Position numbers and translations under genes: made by a program. DNA of 64,000 bases from Hygrocybe punicea. Lineage: Eukaryota > Basidiomycota > Agaricomycetes > Agaricales > Hygrophoraceae. Positions 10,351-21,303 of the stretch are shown here, piece after piece. The notes below the pieces were generated by a model. That model was not told the DNA's origin and did no database searches. It saw only the letters and a program-made list of their open reading frames with translations. The DNA lies in assembly GCA_963556145.1 (NCBI GenBank), contig OY744469.1, positions 744,001-808,000 of the forward strand. The letters are read 5' to 3'. Within the stretch, counting starts at the first letter, position 1, and each line of letters begins with the position of its first letter.

Positions 10351-13300
10351 CAGTTGGGGACAGTCAAAGACAGCAAAAAAAAATAATGATTTTTTATGAC
10401 CTCGGACTTATTCAGGATTGATAGCCACTTCAAAATGCTGTCGATCGGTCCAGGGCTCATGAGATTTGGACAAGCCATTCTTCCTAAAAAGGGTGATTAC
10501 CATATGGGGTCCAAAATATTGGCCAAACCCCCAAAAAAATCAATAAATTCTCGAAAAAATTGCCAATCGCTTCCTTTTCATTGATAGTATCTTTTTCCCA
10601 TACATCAAATATTTTTATCAAGCCACTGTACAGGAAAGAATTATTAATTTTGGTACCTTTGCTGACAAATACTACACATGAGATGCCTATCATTACTGTG
10701 GTGAATCATTTACACAACTTGAATGAAAGCATGAGGCCATCCTCTTAAGAAAAAGAAAAAAAAAGTCTCTGGCCTCTGAAACCAATCCCGAACCTCACCA
10801 GCTCTTTCTGACACATCAAGCAACTTGCCTGCTAGCATAATTGATCAGCAAATTGTCAGTCCAGTTGAAAAATCCCATACTGTTGTTGACAGCACAAGGG
10901 TCAATTGGGAGGAGGTGGAAGAGGCACCAACCGAGTCTGGTGATGATGAGGAAAAGGAGTTTGATGTCTGGGACGATGAGGATCTTGCAATGAGGTTGGT
11001 GGAGTTAACAGAGAAGGCAGAGTCAGATGATGAGAAGTGGCTTCCTCCAAGGCTGAAGAAAGCAAGGAGCCAGAAAAAGGGTAAGCGCCGTGTCATTGAT
11101 ATTGGAAGTCAAACTTACATTCATCTCTTAGAACGTCCAAATGAATATATCAAAGAGCCTGATGTCATGAGTAAATCTGCTTGTACACAACATCGTTACC
11201 GAAAGACATGGTCCAACCAGACATGGCTTGACAAATTTTTTAAGCTCCGGGCTGTGAGCGCTTCATCTGAAGATGGCGAGGTGGTCTGCCTAAATAGCAG
11301 CGAGTCCGATGGCAGTGATAGTGGGGGTGGTGCGATGTTGGTTACTAGGCGACAGAAACCTCTTGTGCGGCGACCATCCAAAAGCCCCGATGTCTCTGAC
11401 GTTCCACCACCCACGTCGAATTTCAGATCTGGTGATGAGGATGTTGATGAAATTGAGCAGATAGAGGAAGAAATCGAGTGGATGGCAGATGTGAATGAAG
11501 CGGATGGCGAAGCATGGGAGGACAAGCTTGAGGAAAACATGTGCAATCCTCAAGTGGAGCCCTGCCCGTGGGACATTCTGCGGAAGAAAGTCAAGGATGA
11601 ACTGTGAAAAAAGAGCAAGATACTCTCACTCTCCCAGCTTAACCAGCTGATGATCCTGGCTAATTTTGCTACATTGCAGCTCAAGGGTGTCTCACGCATG
11701 AATGCTAGTGTTGAGATTGCTCGACAATGGCACGAAGGCAGGGGCATTTGGTTTGCATGGCATGTTCGCGATCTGGCCTGCCATTATCAAATATTCGAGC
11801 AACTCCCTCAAGAGCGCCGTGGTGGCTTCTGCATGCACCGTTCATGGCTTCACAATGATGCCATCAAATTGCGTGTAATGCAGTTTCTCAATAGTCTGCC
11901 GACAGGAAAGGTAACACCCCATTCACTCACCCAGCATGTCAATAACATTGTTTTCCCTGAGCTGGGGATCACTCCAGCAAAGCCACTGAGCATTTGAACA
12001 GGGCAGCATTGGCTTATCAAGGTCAGATGGCAGCACTTGAGAATCAAGAAGGGAGTTTATATGGATGGGCATGAGCAAGAAGATGTGGTGAGATATTGAA
12101 ATGACGTGTTCTTACCGCTGATGGAGAAATTCGAGGCATGCATGGTGCACTACGAAAGTCCCGAAATGAAGTGCATTGAGCCAAAGCTTGCACTGGGAGA
12201 GTGGGAGATCATTCCCCTGTTTCACAATGAATGCTGCTTTAATGCCAATGATCAAGCTAGCCATGCATGGTCAGGTCTTTCTCATTCACAGAAAACATTT
12301 ACTGACTGCAATATAGGCTCAAACCTGGTGAACAGCCGCTTTGCAAGAAGGGTTGTGGGCATCTCATCCATGTCTCCGATTTCGTAAACCCTGAGACCGG
12401 GCGGCTTATCGTTGCTGATGAGGATGGCCATATCACGCATGACGCCTGAAAGATCATTTTCCCCAGCTCAAATGGTGATCCGTGGTGGGATACGAAACAG
12501 CTGATTGAACAGCTTAAGGCGGTGATTAGGATCTTCGAGCTGGCCCATCCTGGAAAGCAAGCGCTTCTCATCTTTGATCAGTCATCAGCACATGCGTCTC
12601 TTCCTTTCAATTCCTTAAAGGTGTTCGAAATGAATAAGTTGGACGGTGGGACGCAACGGAAACAGAAGGATACCATAGTTCCCATGACAAATCCAGTCCC
12701 TGAGTTTCGCGGCAAGCCACAAGCCATGAAGCTGCCCAACGGTGAGCCCAAGAGACTGCAGCATGTCCTCGAGGAAAGAGGGTTTGACATTCACAAGCTT
12801 CGCACCAAGTGTTCCCTGGTTTGTCCCATCGAGAACCAGAATTGCTGCATGGCGCATCTCCTAAGCCAGCAGGATGACTTCAAAAACCAGCCGTCACTGG
12901 TTGAGACTCTCATCAAAGCAGCTGGCCACAAGTGTATCTTCTTGCCCAAGTTTCATTGTGAGCTCAATCCCATCGAAATGGTGAGGTGTCAATATATTCA
13001 AAGACTATGATTCTTACAAGAGATTCTAGTACTGGGGTTGGTGTAAATACCGTTACCATGAAGCTGACAAGAAAACCTTCCAGCAGGCTAAAGATGCAGC
13101 ACTCCAGTACCTCAATGCATGCCCTGTCGAGGTAATCCGTCGCTTCATCAATCGGTCTTGGCACTTCATGAGTGCATATTGGCTAGGGTTGACAGGAAAA
13201 GCAGCAGAATGGGCTGTGCATCGCCAGAAGGCACACCGCTCCATGTCACAATCAGCCATGATGGCATTGGAATCAATTGTATCTCATTACTAGTCTAATT

Positions 13301-13516
13301 TTTTGGAAAAAATACTGGCAAAACCCCAAAAGGGGTATACTTAATATGAATTTTTCCCCTCAAAACTTGGGCCAACCTAAATACTTGTGGGAAAAACTTC
13401 GGACATTGTTTTTCTGACGTTTTCGAGGTCCCTAAGTCCGAATCTGAACTTGGTTTGCCCACAAAAATTCTTGTTCACGTGCTACCCAAATTGCTGTCTT
13501 TGACTGTCCCCAACTG
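10351..13516 (+). mobile_element. Tc1/mariner-like DDE transposon with TA duplication
   Basis: The ends are inverted repeats of about 25 bp: the left begins CAGTTGGGGACAGTCAAAGA at 10351 and its reverse complement ends at 13516. Each end is flanked by TA (10349-10350 and 13517-13518), the target duplication of the Tc1/mariner superfamily. Subterminal sequences share shorter blocks (GGACTTA, CCAAACCCC). The element is about 3.17 kb and carries one transposase relic. The boundaries are well supported. Family placement rests on the TA duplication and the CELNPIE motif. Confidence 0.83.
10825..13293 (+). pseudogene. DDE transposase relic
   Basis: The frame is acidic and Ser-rich at the start (10825-11600), followed by a helix-turn-helix-like middle (11650-12060). 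The catalytic part shows HVSDFVNPETGRL (near 12370), LLIFDQSSAHASLP (near 12570) and FHCELNPIEM (near 12950-12980), which give the D, D and E of a DDE nuclease. A 49-nt intron (12981-13029, GT..AG) joins IEM to YWGWCKYRYHEADKK, the usual continuation in this family. The C-terminus ends at TAG 13291. Stops at 11605, 11995, 12097 and 12447 are all TGA where CGA (Arg) fits, and the 12270-12340 stretch is disrupted. The start codon is uncertain because the region before 10825 also appears coding. It is inactive. Confidence 0.78.
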
Positions 13517-13691
13517 TACTCCTCTAATGGTAGACAAACTTCCTCTCTAAAACTATGTGAATTGGTGAAGTATTCCACCAGTTATCAATTTTAACCTGGG
13601 TCCTTGACTTTGAAATATTTATTTTTAAAATGTCATCATTTATGAAAATCACAATAAAATTTCTTAAGCTCGATAAATTTCAGTTATGGTG

Positions 13692-14070
13692 TTCAATGGC
13701 TCCTTTGAACACTACCAGTCCTGGGCCTTTGAACACCCTAATATAATTGATTCTGTACTTATTTCCACTGCTAAAAAGTGTTCTAATTCCTTCAGTGCAT
13801 CATGTGAACCTATATGGATATTGATTGTTATTCAGATCCACCAATAAAATTAGAAACTGGATATTCACACAGCTGAAAAAAATCTGATCACTCCTTTGAA
13901 CACTAATGTTTTGATCATAAAACATTCAAATATTAACAGATTTCTTTGAAAATTGGATTGAGAGGTCTTTAAAGACATGAGCAACTTTTGGTCTACTCAG
14001 ATTTTGTTCAAGATAATTGGCTACCTGTGGCATTTTAGGTTAAGTTTTTGTGTTCAAAGGAGCCATTGAA
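13692..14070. repeat. MITE-like element with 21-bp inverted ends
   Basis: TTCAATGGCTCCTTTGAACAC at 13692-13712 is exactly reverse-complemented at 14050-14070. The roughly 335 bp between are AT-rich with no ORF. An additional internal CCTTTGAACAC appears at about 13728 and 13890. The true ends may lie a few bases further out (CAGT/ACTG). I could not settle the target duplication. Confidence 0.6.
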
Positions 14071-14771
14071 TACTGTAGTGCCAAGATCACTAAAGATGGC
14101 TGTATCAAAGTAACAATTTTTGCTTGAATATACTGTTCATTTGATTTGAGAGGACGAGGATATGCCGTGCACAGCAACGGCCCTCTAGCACAAGTATCTC
14201 CAGCTGTCGAATGAGTTATAGTAGGATCCGTCCAACGAGTACACACATAGCATCATTTAATTCAAGAGTTTCACATTCAGCCAGAGGTTGGACGAGAGGG
14301 CCTTCGTCTATTCTGCAACAATAACTTGAACATGGTACAAATGCTTGTAGGGTGGTAGTGGAACAGTTCAAAGTAACGAGTTAACGATTCAAGCTTACGC
14401 ATTAGCGCATCATCAATACAAACGGTCCACCCAAAGTAGACAGTAACCATCGTCCTCGTCGTCAAGAAATTGGTGAAAATTTTCGGAGGTACGAGAGACT
14501 CGGCTGACTGGAGATTAGATCTTCGGGTCGGGAAATGCGATGAGATTACCGCTATCACCGTCCCAAAAACGGATTTCATCACCATCTCATGGGTGAGAGT
14601 GGGAAATACTATTACCGAGAAGTTCGACCTGATTGAGTATCAAATACGTGATTTCAAGATCGCAACAAAACAGAAGAAACTCACATGAGCACAAGATGGT
14701 GACGGAGATGGGAAGTTGGAATAAACAAGCGGAACAAAACAAAACGGGAAAGCATGATTTAACACGGCCCA

Positions 14772-17111
14772 TTATGATGACGTCTCCGAGGATAAGGGCG
14801 AAACGTCCGCATGGCCATCACCCTCGTAACTCCATTCGTAGCTGGTACTTCCTCTCACATATTCGTTCCCGGTCAGATTCGAGGATTCTATGCTCCTATC
14901 CTTAATTTCGAATGAGAAGTGTAGCGTGTTTTGCGGGTCTATGGCTTTGAAGTTGGCACTGATCTCCTTGCTGCCTAAAACGTCGAGTAGTTCCCGTTCG
15001 CCTGCCACGGACCGCCCGTCTGCCACCACGAGCTCTGAGGAGCGTTTGACAAACTCAAGTATGGATGTCGTAGGCCCACAGGTTTTCTGCGCTTGCCTTA
15101 TTGTATGCTCTGCCAATTCCAGGATCGAGTAGCACGCGCCCATTACGCCAAATGTCAGAAGCAAGATGCTGATATTGATGCTGATAGGGCACGTTGTTCG
15201 TATTTCGGATTGGTAAGTCTGGGGATCGTACACGAGGGGAATCGCGGTGTTCTGTAATATTAACGAGAATGTTTTAGAGTGCAGTTGCTCTATGCACTCT
15301 TGAGGTCCGCTGCATGACGTTCCCGTAAAGGAATAGTTTAAGGATATGTCTTCCTGCAGGCCGGGAGCACCAACTCCCGCGCCCGAACGTGGCCTCATGA
15401 ATTGATACGCCCACGCTAATCCGTTTCCAATGTCGGTGGTGGAGATTATTGACCACCAATCGTCCTTACCATAGCCGTCCGTTGTGTCTATCAGGTTCAG
15501 TAAATCTCCGGTTATTGTCACGTTGACAGGACGTGATACGACTTGGCACACGGATATGAGTAGGTGTACGGTGATGTTGAAAATGCTGTTCGGGGGTATG
15601 TTGACGATCAGTTCCATTCCCGAATCTGTTCGAAGGTCTCCATCTAGAAGGTATCTGGGGTAGTCGTCGTCGTTTATCACTGACAGGGCCCTCGTGGAGG
15701 CGTTGTGGATCGTGCCGGAGGACAAACCTGAGTTTATGTAGACCCACTTGAACCTTTCAGGACCACCGTTATTGACGCTGAAGTTGAAAGATTGGTCGTA
15801 ATAGTTCACTTCTATCGTTTGGTCCCCGGCCGGATCTGTGTACACAACGGAGGCATTCCGCGCCAAGTCCAGTTTGCATGAGGAGGTAGTCAATATCGCT
15901 TCGAGTCCTTTAACTGTGCTTGCGTTTCTGAAGGTTTCCGGGTATTGGAGAGGTCTCAAGGCTATCAGCCCGCTCGTGTTCTTATCGAAGAGTATCCCGG
16001 GGGAGTCTAGCTTGTTGCCGATGCTTCCTGTGGCCATGACGGCAGCCTGTGTTCCCGTAATTACGGAATTATTGCCGCCCCCCCCTATCTGTCTCCAATA
16101 TGAAGCGACTGGAGTAGTAACCAATGCCACTTCTGTGCACAACGTATCCCTGAACATGACACCTGTGATGAGGGAGGCTATAATGGAAACGGCGCCGAAT
16201 GATATCCATATCAATATTATAAGACGCTCCCGGTTGCGTATGCTGTATGTGATCCTGCTAAATCCTATTCCGGCCATGATGTTGTAGAGAAGTGAGAAGT
16301 TCACTTTCCTTGGGTAAATCATCATTACCCAGACCGCGATAAAGACGAATTTCCTCATCACTATGCTCCCAATGAGAACATGGAGGAGTGTTCCCACAGC
16401 AGCGATTATGCTGCCTTTGATCTTCCCAAAGGGTCCGAGTCTGCGGATCTGAAGGACTACCGAATGTGCGCACAATGCCGCAATGATGGTGGCCAAGGAA
16501 AGTACCAATGACAAGAGGATCATCGACCAAGTGAATTTGGAGGTCATGTATACTTCGCGGAGGGGCCTGTCATACGGGAATTTCCGGGGAGTTTTCTTTA
16601 TACCGAATGCCAGGAATACGATTACGCATAGCACGACGACTCCGCTTATCGTGACCCCAGCAATGGTTTTAGCTGGTACGTCGGATTTGTTCTGTGAAGG
16701 TATGTAGGTCGCCGTGTCGTAGACGCCGATTGCCCAGGTTCCTCCACACATTTCCATCGAGTCGCCCGCACATGTGGCATTGCAAAACTTTTCGTCTATC
16801 GGTGTTGCGGACAGCGTGTCCGCACAAAAGCACTGGGTGCTAAATTCTACCCCTGCATATGCGAAGTTGTGGTTTCGACATAGTTGTATGCACATGTCCG
16901 TCGTAAGGAGTGGGTTGTACGTGGAGAAGCCGTTGAATACCCTGCTGGAGTTGTCCCCGAAGCATCCTTTGTACTTGTTATATGACGAGACCGTGGAGGT
17001 CAAGAAGGACAATATGATCAACAAATCCCATCGTCTAGAGTGTTTAGAAAATTTTAGAGCGTTAAGCGGCATTTGGGACGATGTGGGTGAGAGCGGATTC
17101 AAACCAATCAT
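14772..17111 (-). CDS. WSC-domain multi-span membrane protein
   Basis: One uninterrupted exon encodes about 779 aa. The N-terminus has a hydrophobic signal segment (about residues 28-43), then a WSC domain (about 44-133) with its conserved cysteines (YKGCFGD, MCIQLCRNHNFAYAGVE, QCFCAD, FCNATCAGDSMEMCGG). WSC domains are carbohydrate-binding modules of fungal cell-surface sensors and oxidases. A transmembrane helix (TIAGVTISGVVVLCVIVFLA) follows, then several more hydrophobic helices, a long N-glycosylation-rich stretch (many N-x-S/T) and a last helix (SILLLTFGVMGACYSILELA) before a polar tail. This is larger and more complex than yeast Wsc1-type sensors. The ATG at 17111 is used; a second ATG 13 codons in would put the signal peptide nearer the start. 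It is probably at the cell surface; the function of the large C-terminal part is unknown. Confidence 0.85.
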   Translation of the reverse strand: MIGLNPLSPTSSQMPLNALKFSKHSRRWDLLIILSFLTSTVSSYNKYKGCFGDNSSRVFNGFSTYNPLLTTDMCIQLCRNHNFAYAGVEFSTQCFCADTLSATPIDEKFCNATCAGDSMEMCGGTWAIGVYDTATYIPSQNKSDVPAKTIAGVTISGVVVLCVIVFLAFGIKKTPRKFPYDRPLREVYMTSKFTWSMILLSLVLSLATIIAALCAHSVVLQIRRLGPFGKIKGSIIAAVGTLLHVLIGSIVMRKFVFIAVWVMMIYPRKVNFSLLYNIMAGIGFSRITYSIRNRERLIILIWISFGAVSIIASLITGVMFRDTLCTEVALVTTPVASYWRQIGGGGNNSVITGTQAAVMATGSIGNKLDSPGILFDKNTSGLIALRPLQYPETFRNASTVKGLEAILTTSSCKLDLARNASVVYTDPAGDQTIEVNYYDQSFNFSVNNGGPERFKWVYINSGLSSGTIHNASTRALSVINDDDYPRYLLDGDLRTDSGMELIVNIPPNSIFNITVHLLISVCQVVSRPVNVTITGDLLNLIDTTDGYGKDDWWSIISTTDIGNGLAWAYQFMRPRSGAGVGAPGLQEDISLNYSFTGTSCSGPQECIEQLHSKTFSLILQNTAIPLVYDPQTYQSEIRTTCPISINISILLLTFGVMGACYSILELAEHTIRQAQKTCGPTTSILEFVKRSSELVVADGRSVAGERELLDVLGSKEISANFKAIDPQNTLHFSFEIKDRSIESSNLTGNEYVRGSTSYEWSYEGDGHADVSPLSSETSS

Positions 17112-17795
17112 GATCACGGACTGTATAAATCTTTGCGGCGCAATCCGACAGCCAGACCCTAAATCCCTTAGGGCTGTACAAGAGTGTAGGCTGTGGAGGC
17201 CATGTAGGGTTCATTTGACGTGACGTGAGTCGATCTATGAAAGTTTTTGCTACCCAGCTGGTTTGGTAGCCAAATGGGTTTGAGTTTCTTGACAGACAGA
17301 GGACTCACACCTTCGGCAACCTCCATGAGCTTGGCTGAGACTCCATCCAATGCTGGTAGAATTTGATTGATCGTTCGACGTTGACAAGCTCAGGTAAAGC
17401 ACCATATGGACTATGAATCATACATTTTTACTTGTCCGAGTTATTTTATCCCTGTTCTTTCTCGACATCTGCCTATTCTGGACGTCAGGGCTCTATTTTT
17501 CTGCACTAGTGCATAATTTACGCAAAATGATCAGAGTAAATTTCTTTCCGCCGCTCGAACCGCAATATTGAAACTTGTGCTCCATCATACTAACAACTAG
17601 TAACATGCACGATCTTCGACCAAGAGTCGTCGAAGACCTGAATTAGCTCTTCTATTCTGGTATCTGGTGTATGCCACTGTACCGCTGTCTTCACGTCACA
17701 CTGGCATGTCTGCACCCTCCGACCTCCCTCTCCGTTTCCTTTCTACACTCGCTGTTGCAACCCTCGACATCATATAGCCACCTCGAAGGTGTTAT
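17112..17795. other. Intergenic, no gene seen
   Basis: This includes the upstream region of the WSC-domain gene and the 3' side of the secreted-protein gene. I see no ORF with protein-like composition and no repeat. Confidence 0.5.
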
Positions 17796-18659
17796 TTAAT
17801 AATTATTCACGGTTCCGTTGGCAATAGCGGCTTGTAGATTATCCGCGTAACCCTGCCAGAAACTTCCAGCAGCACCAGAGTCATGCAGGGCTTCGTCGGC
17901 AGCGCTCCAGGGACCCGAAGACGCAACATCAAGGTAGAGGTGCTGCGTCGTGTTGCTGATGATAAAGGAGAAGGTGAAGAACCGGCCAGCACCCTCGTAG
18001 TGACCCGGGAGGGCGAGGTACGTGAAGTTGGTCGTGCTGATGGCCAAGAATGTGATTGGGTTTTTATTCAGAGGCAGGAAACCAGAGCCATTTCCAAGAT
18101 TACAGTTCTGGTTGATGCCGATGACTTTGCCACAATCGTGGAACGGAAATAAGGCTTGGAAATCATGGGTTGCCATTGTTAGGACTTGTTCTGCGGAGGG
18201 GGTTGGGGGGGAAGCAATGAGATAACTGTAGCTGTAAGAGAGCGGTCTCGAAGGTAGGATGGCCACTGGAGGGCTGCTCCCCGATGTGTCTTGACTACTC
18301 CCGAAATAAACACGGGAGAATGAGTGCAAAATCACGTTTTTGGAAAAGGGCCCGATGGGGAGGACGAGGTGAACGCCAGTGGTGCAGCTGGCGGGTGTGG
18401 AATCGTACATGTTGCCTTGGTCATCCCATGTCTCAATGTACAGTTGGCAGCTAATTGCACCAAGAATGTATATTCTCGTCGTGTCGACGTAGAGGTTTGG
18501 TAAAGCCATGCCGTTCATGTTGCTGATGCACAAACCCAACGAGAGTCCTTGAGTGATATAGGTCGTGCAACCACCAGTATTGTTCGTGGACATGACTTCG
18601 GCTAAATGGAGGAGCAATACGGTCGCGATCGCAGCAACCCCGAAGAGAAAAGGTCGCAT
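17796..18659 (-). CDS. Secreted protein of unknown function
   Basis: An intact single-exon frame encodes about 287 aa. Residues 1-22 form a clear signal peptide (MRPFLFGVAAIATVLLLHLA), and no later membrane span is seen. The mature part has paired cysteines (GGCTTYITQGLSLGLC, CQLYIE, SCTTG, HDCGKVIGINQNC) and several N-glycosylation sites, consistent with an extracellular disulfide-bonded protein. I do not recognise the family. The ATG at 18659 is chosen because it starts directly at the signal peptide. Confidence 0.72.
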   Translation of the reverse strand: MRPFLFGVAAIATVLLLHLAEVMSTNNTGGCTTYITQGLSLGLCISNMNGMALPNLYVDTTRIYILGAISCQLYIETWDDQGNMYDSTPASCTTGVHLVLPIGPFSKNVILHSFSRVYFGSSQDTSGSSPPVAILPSRPLSYSYSYLIASPPTPSAEQVLTMATHDFQALFPFHDCGKVIGINQNCNLGNGSGFLPLNKNPITFLAISTTNFTYLALPGHYEGAGRFFTFSFIISNTTQHLYLDVASSGPWSAADEALHDSGAAGSFWQGYADNLQAAIANGTVNNY

Positions 18660-19963
18660 TTTCAAAGGAGTCTAACAACAGATCAAGTCAGCGACTTCAT
18701 TACTATACAGTGCTCACAATTACCTTTGACTGGAGTCTAGATAGTACACCGCACAAGTATACGAAGGTGGGCTGCAGACCTAAATGAGTGACAGGGACCA
18801 GATATGTAAATAACGGCCCAAAAAACTTTACGCGCCAAAGTAGAAATACACACCCAGGCATGCCGATCGAGGCTCCATTCCCTTTCTCGGTCCGAGAACG
18901 CATGTTGGTGTAGTTCCAAATTGGGAATGACAGCAATTGAATGCAAGCCAGGGTACATCATGATCGCCGGCAGTGCATAGACTGTCCATTGTACTGTGAG
19001 AGTTATTCCTTTTCCCCTCTCCGAATAAGTAAACCCCGTTCGATTAGCACAGGGGTGAGACTGTGACTCGGAGGTGTAGCTTTTCACTAGCGCTAGTACT
19101 TATGTGCTTCGACTCCAAGTTTCCATCACAGCCTTGACATCCGCTTTTCCAGAAGAAATAGGGGACTATGGCTGCAAAATGACACGTTCCTGGTACATTG
19201 ACGGGAGGTTTGGCCGAGCAAACCGGGGGACGCCAGAGCAACCATTGCTGCCAGTGGTGTCTCATTTGTCAAAGCTATTGGCAGATGGTGGCTCCAGAGA
19301 CATATACTTGCTTCGTTTGTTGGCCTTCAGATCTTGGTTTTTCAAGTGAGTCGCCTTCGGTATCGTACTCGACCTTCTCTCACGGCCTGTCAGCTGTTCT
19401 GGTCAAATACGCCGGGTCTGCAACCTTATGATAAGTCGCGTCTTATCAACTTGAAGGCAAGTTAAATAAATAACGGTAGTCACCGTCGATGCTCCCGAAC
19501 ACCATGATGCAATCAGTTCCAAGAGACTCGCGCATACTTATCGCCGTCATGTTTCACCGACATCTGTCATTACTTACCTAGCTCCACGATTCAAGCAAGC
19601 AAGAACGTTGCATGTCCTCCATGATGGACAATATAGCGTATCCCTGGCCGCACCTAGAAGGCTCAGCCGTCCTTGAAGGCGCTCGATGACCTCGTCTCAT
19701 TCTACGTCATGAAGCGCAGCAATCCCTTTTCGGTTTTCAATCACTTCTGTCAAACCCTAATATTGATGCTAGTAGATGCTGGGCTGAAGGCAACGGGCAG
19801 GATACGGCTGTTGTAACTCGGGATTGAGGCCTGGACCAGCGTGGAATGGTGTCTGACTATGAATCATTATGCTATAACTGGAAAGCCTTGGTCACCTGGT
19901 AGACCTTGAATAATTTCTCAGCAAGTACAACAAAAAGAAAAACGAACACGAGTCGAAAAAGTT
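18660..19963. other. Intergenic, no supported gene
   Basis: The stretch holds only short overlapping frames with no recognisable domain. It includes the promoter side of the secreted-protein gene and the 3' side of the dehydratase gene. A small gene near 19.1-19.4 kb cannot be excluded. Confidence 0.4.
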
Positions 19964-21128
19964 TCACGACGTGGTCTCTTGGGCCGCTGCAAATAGCTTA
20001 CCGATTGCCTCCAGCGTCGTATTTCCGCCACTCAACACAACACCTACATTCCACGCTCGATCCTCGCTCGCTTCCTCCTGTACCAGCATACGAAACTCTT
20101 CATTGAACAGTACGACTGCCACAGGAACTGCCGCACTTGGTTCGATCAGAACCTTCATCCTCTCAATCACCAATTTCATGGCTTGCCGGATTTGATCCTC
20201 AGTGACGGCGAACACGCCATGCACTTTTGTCTTGTCGCTGATGATGCGCCATGGGGTCTCGCCGACTGGCATGCGTAGCCCGTCGGCAATGGTGAGGGAC
20301 TTGACCGTCGTGATGCGTTTGTTTTCTGCGAGACCTCGTCGGCAGTCGTCAGCACCTTGGAAGGAAGGTTCTGCGCCGAACACACGAGTCCCCGTCCCGG
20401 TCATGGCGGTTGCAACGCCGGAAAGCATGCCACCTCCACCACACGCAGTGACGATGGCATCGAGGCGACCATTTCCACCAGTCAACTCTTTGACCTGGTG
20501 TTCGAACTCCAGCGCCACGGTGCCCTGGCCAAGTATGACGTTTACGTTGTTGTACGGTGGGACGAATGTGGCACCTGTTCTTTGGATGATCTCGTTGATG
20601 ACTGCTTCGCGTTCTGGCAATGTCGGGCCGCTGAAAGTTACTTTCGCACCGTAGCCTTTGGTGGCAGCGATCTTGGAGGGGACGCTAATGGTGGGCATGA
20701 CAATGTAGGCGGGGATGCCTCGAGTCTGGGCAGCAAGAGCAAGGGCTTGTGCGTGGTTGCCTGTGCATAGTAGAGGTTACAGTAATGTTGTTAGTGAGAG
20801 AAAGAACGGTCTCTGAGCAAGCCGTACCGGAACTATGTGTCGCAACTCCCCTCCTAAGCTCCTCATCACTCAATCTTGCCAGGGCATGAAATACTCCACG
20901 ACTCTTGAACGCCCCAGCCCGCTGGTGATTTTCGCATTTGAAGAACAAATTGATTCGGGGGTGGGTAGGCACGGTCCAGTCTTGAAGCGAACTTGAAGCA
21001 GACTGTGGAGTCGAAGCGAACGTAGAAAGAGTTGTGGATGTGAGAACCGGCGTAAGGTGGATGTGTGGCTTGATGAGCTGGTGAGCTTCCTGGACAGAGG
21101 CCCGGGTTAATAGTGAGAGCACGGACAT
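19964..21128 (-). CDS. Serine/threonine dehydratase or serine racemase-like
   Basis: This is a fold-type II PLP enzyme. Two exons (21128-20828 and 20760-19964) are separated by a 67-nt GT..AG intron, giving about 365 aa, the usual length for serine racemase/threonine dehydratase proteins without a regulatory ACT domain. The PLP-lysine motif is in KCENHQRAGAFKSRGV, the substrate-loop SSGNHAQALAL is formed across the splice junction, and the PLP-phosphate glycine loop is ACGGGGMLSG. The expected C-terminal part (VLIEPSAAVPVAVVL, VVLSGGN) is present. These enzymes eliminate water from L-serine or L-threonine to give a 2-oxo acid and ammonia, or racemise serine; sequence alone does not separate the two. 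The ATG at 21128 matches family starts. The gene diverges from an oxidoreductase 175 bp away. Confidence 0.9.
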
Positions 21129-21303
21129 GGCTTGCAATTACACCCGGGCCAACCCAATACCCAAAATTTCTCATCCTCGAATACGGTGAGGACCGAAAGC
21201 TTAAGATTATTTAAACTACTCACACAGACGTGGTTCGAATAAGATTTCACGCGGGGTCGAGGCAACGTTGAGCGTGGACCATCGAACGTTTCAGCATTGA
21301 CGA
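21129..21303. promoter_or_regulatory. Divergent promoter region, 175 bp
   Basis: This spacer separates the start codons of the PLP dehydratase (-) and the flavin oxidoreductase (+). It must hold both promoters and 5' leaders. An AT-rich patch (GATTATTTAAACTACTC near 21205) is the only candidate core element seen. Confidence 0.55.

Noticed and set aside
11196..11546. Ser-rich minus-strand ORFs opposite the DDE transposase
   Set aside because: Shadow of the acidic N-terminal half of the transposase.
15838..16287. 149-aa + frame within the WSC gene
   Set aside because: Antisense shadow of an intact 779-aa frame with clear domains.
19104..19431. Possible small gene between the secreted protein and the dehydratase
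   Set aside because: Two overlapping frames with no domain, signal peptide or consistent splice structure.
20202..20770. Two + strand frames of about 140-150 aa opposite the dehydratase
   Set aside because: Antisense to conserved PLP-enzyme motifs.
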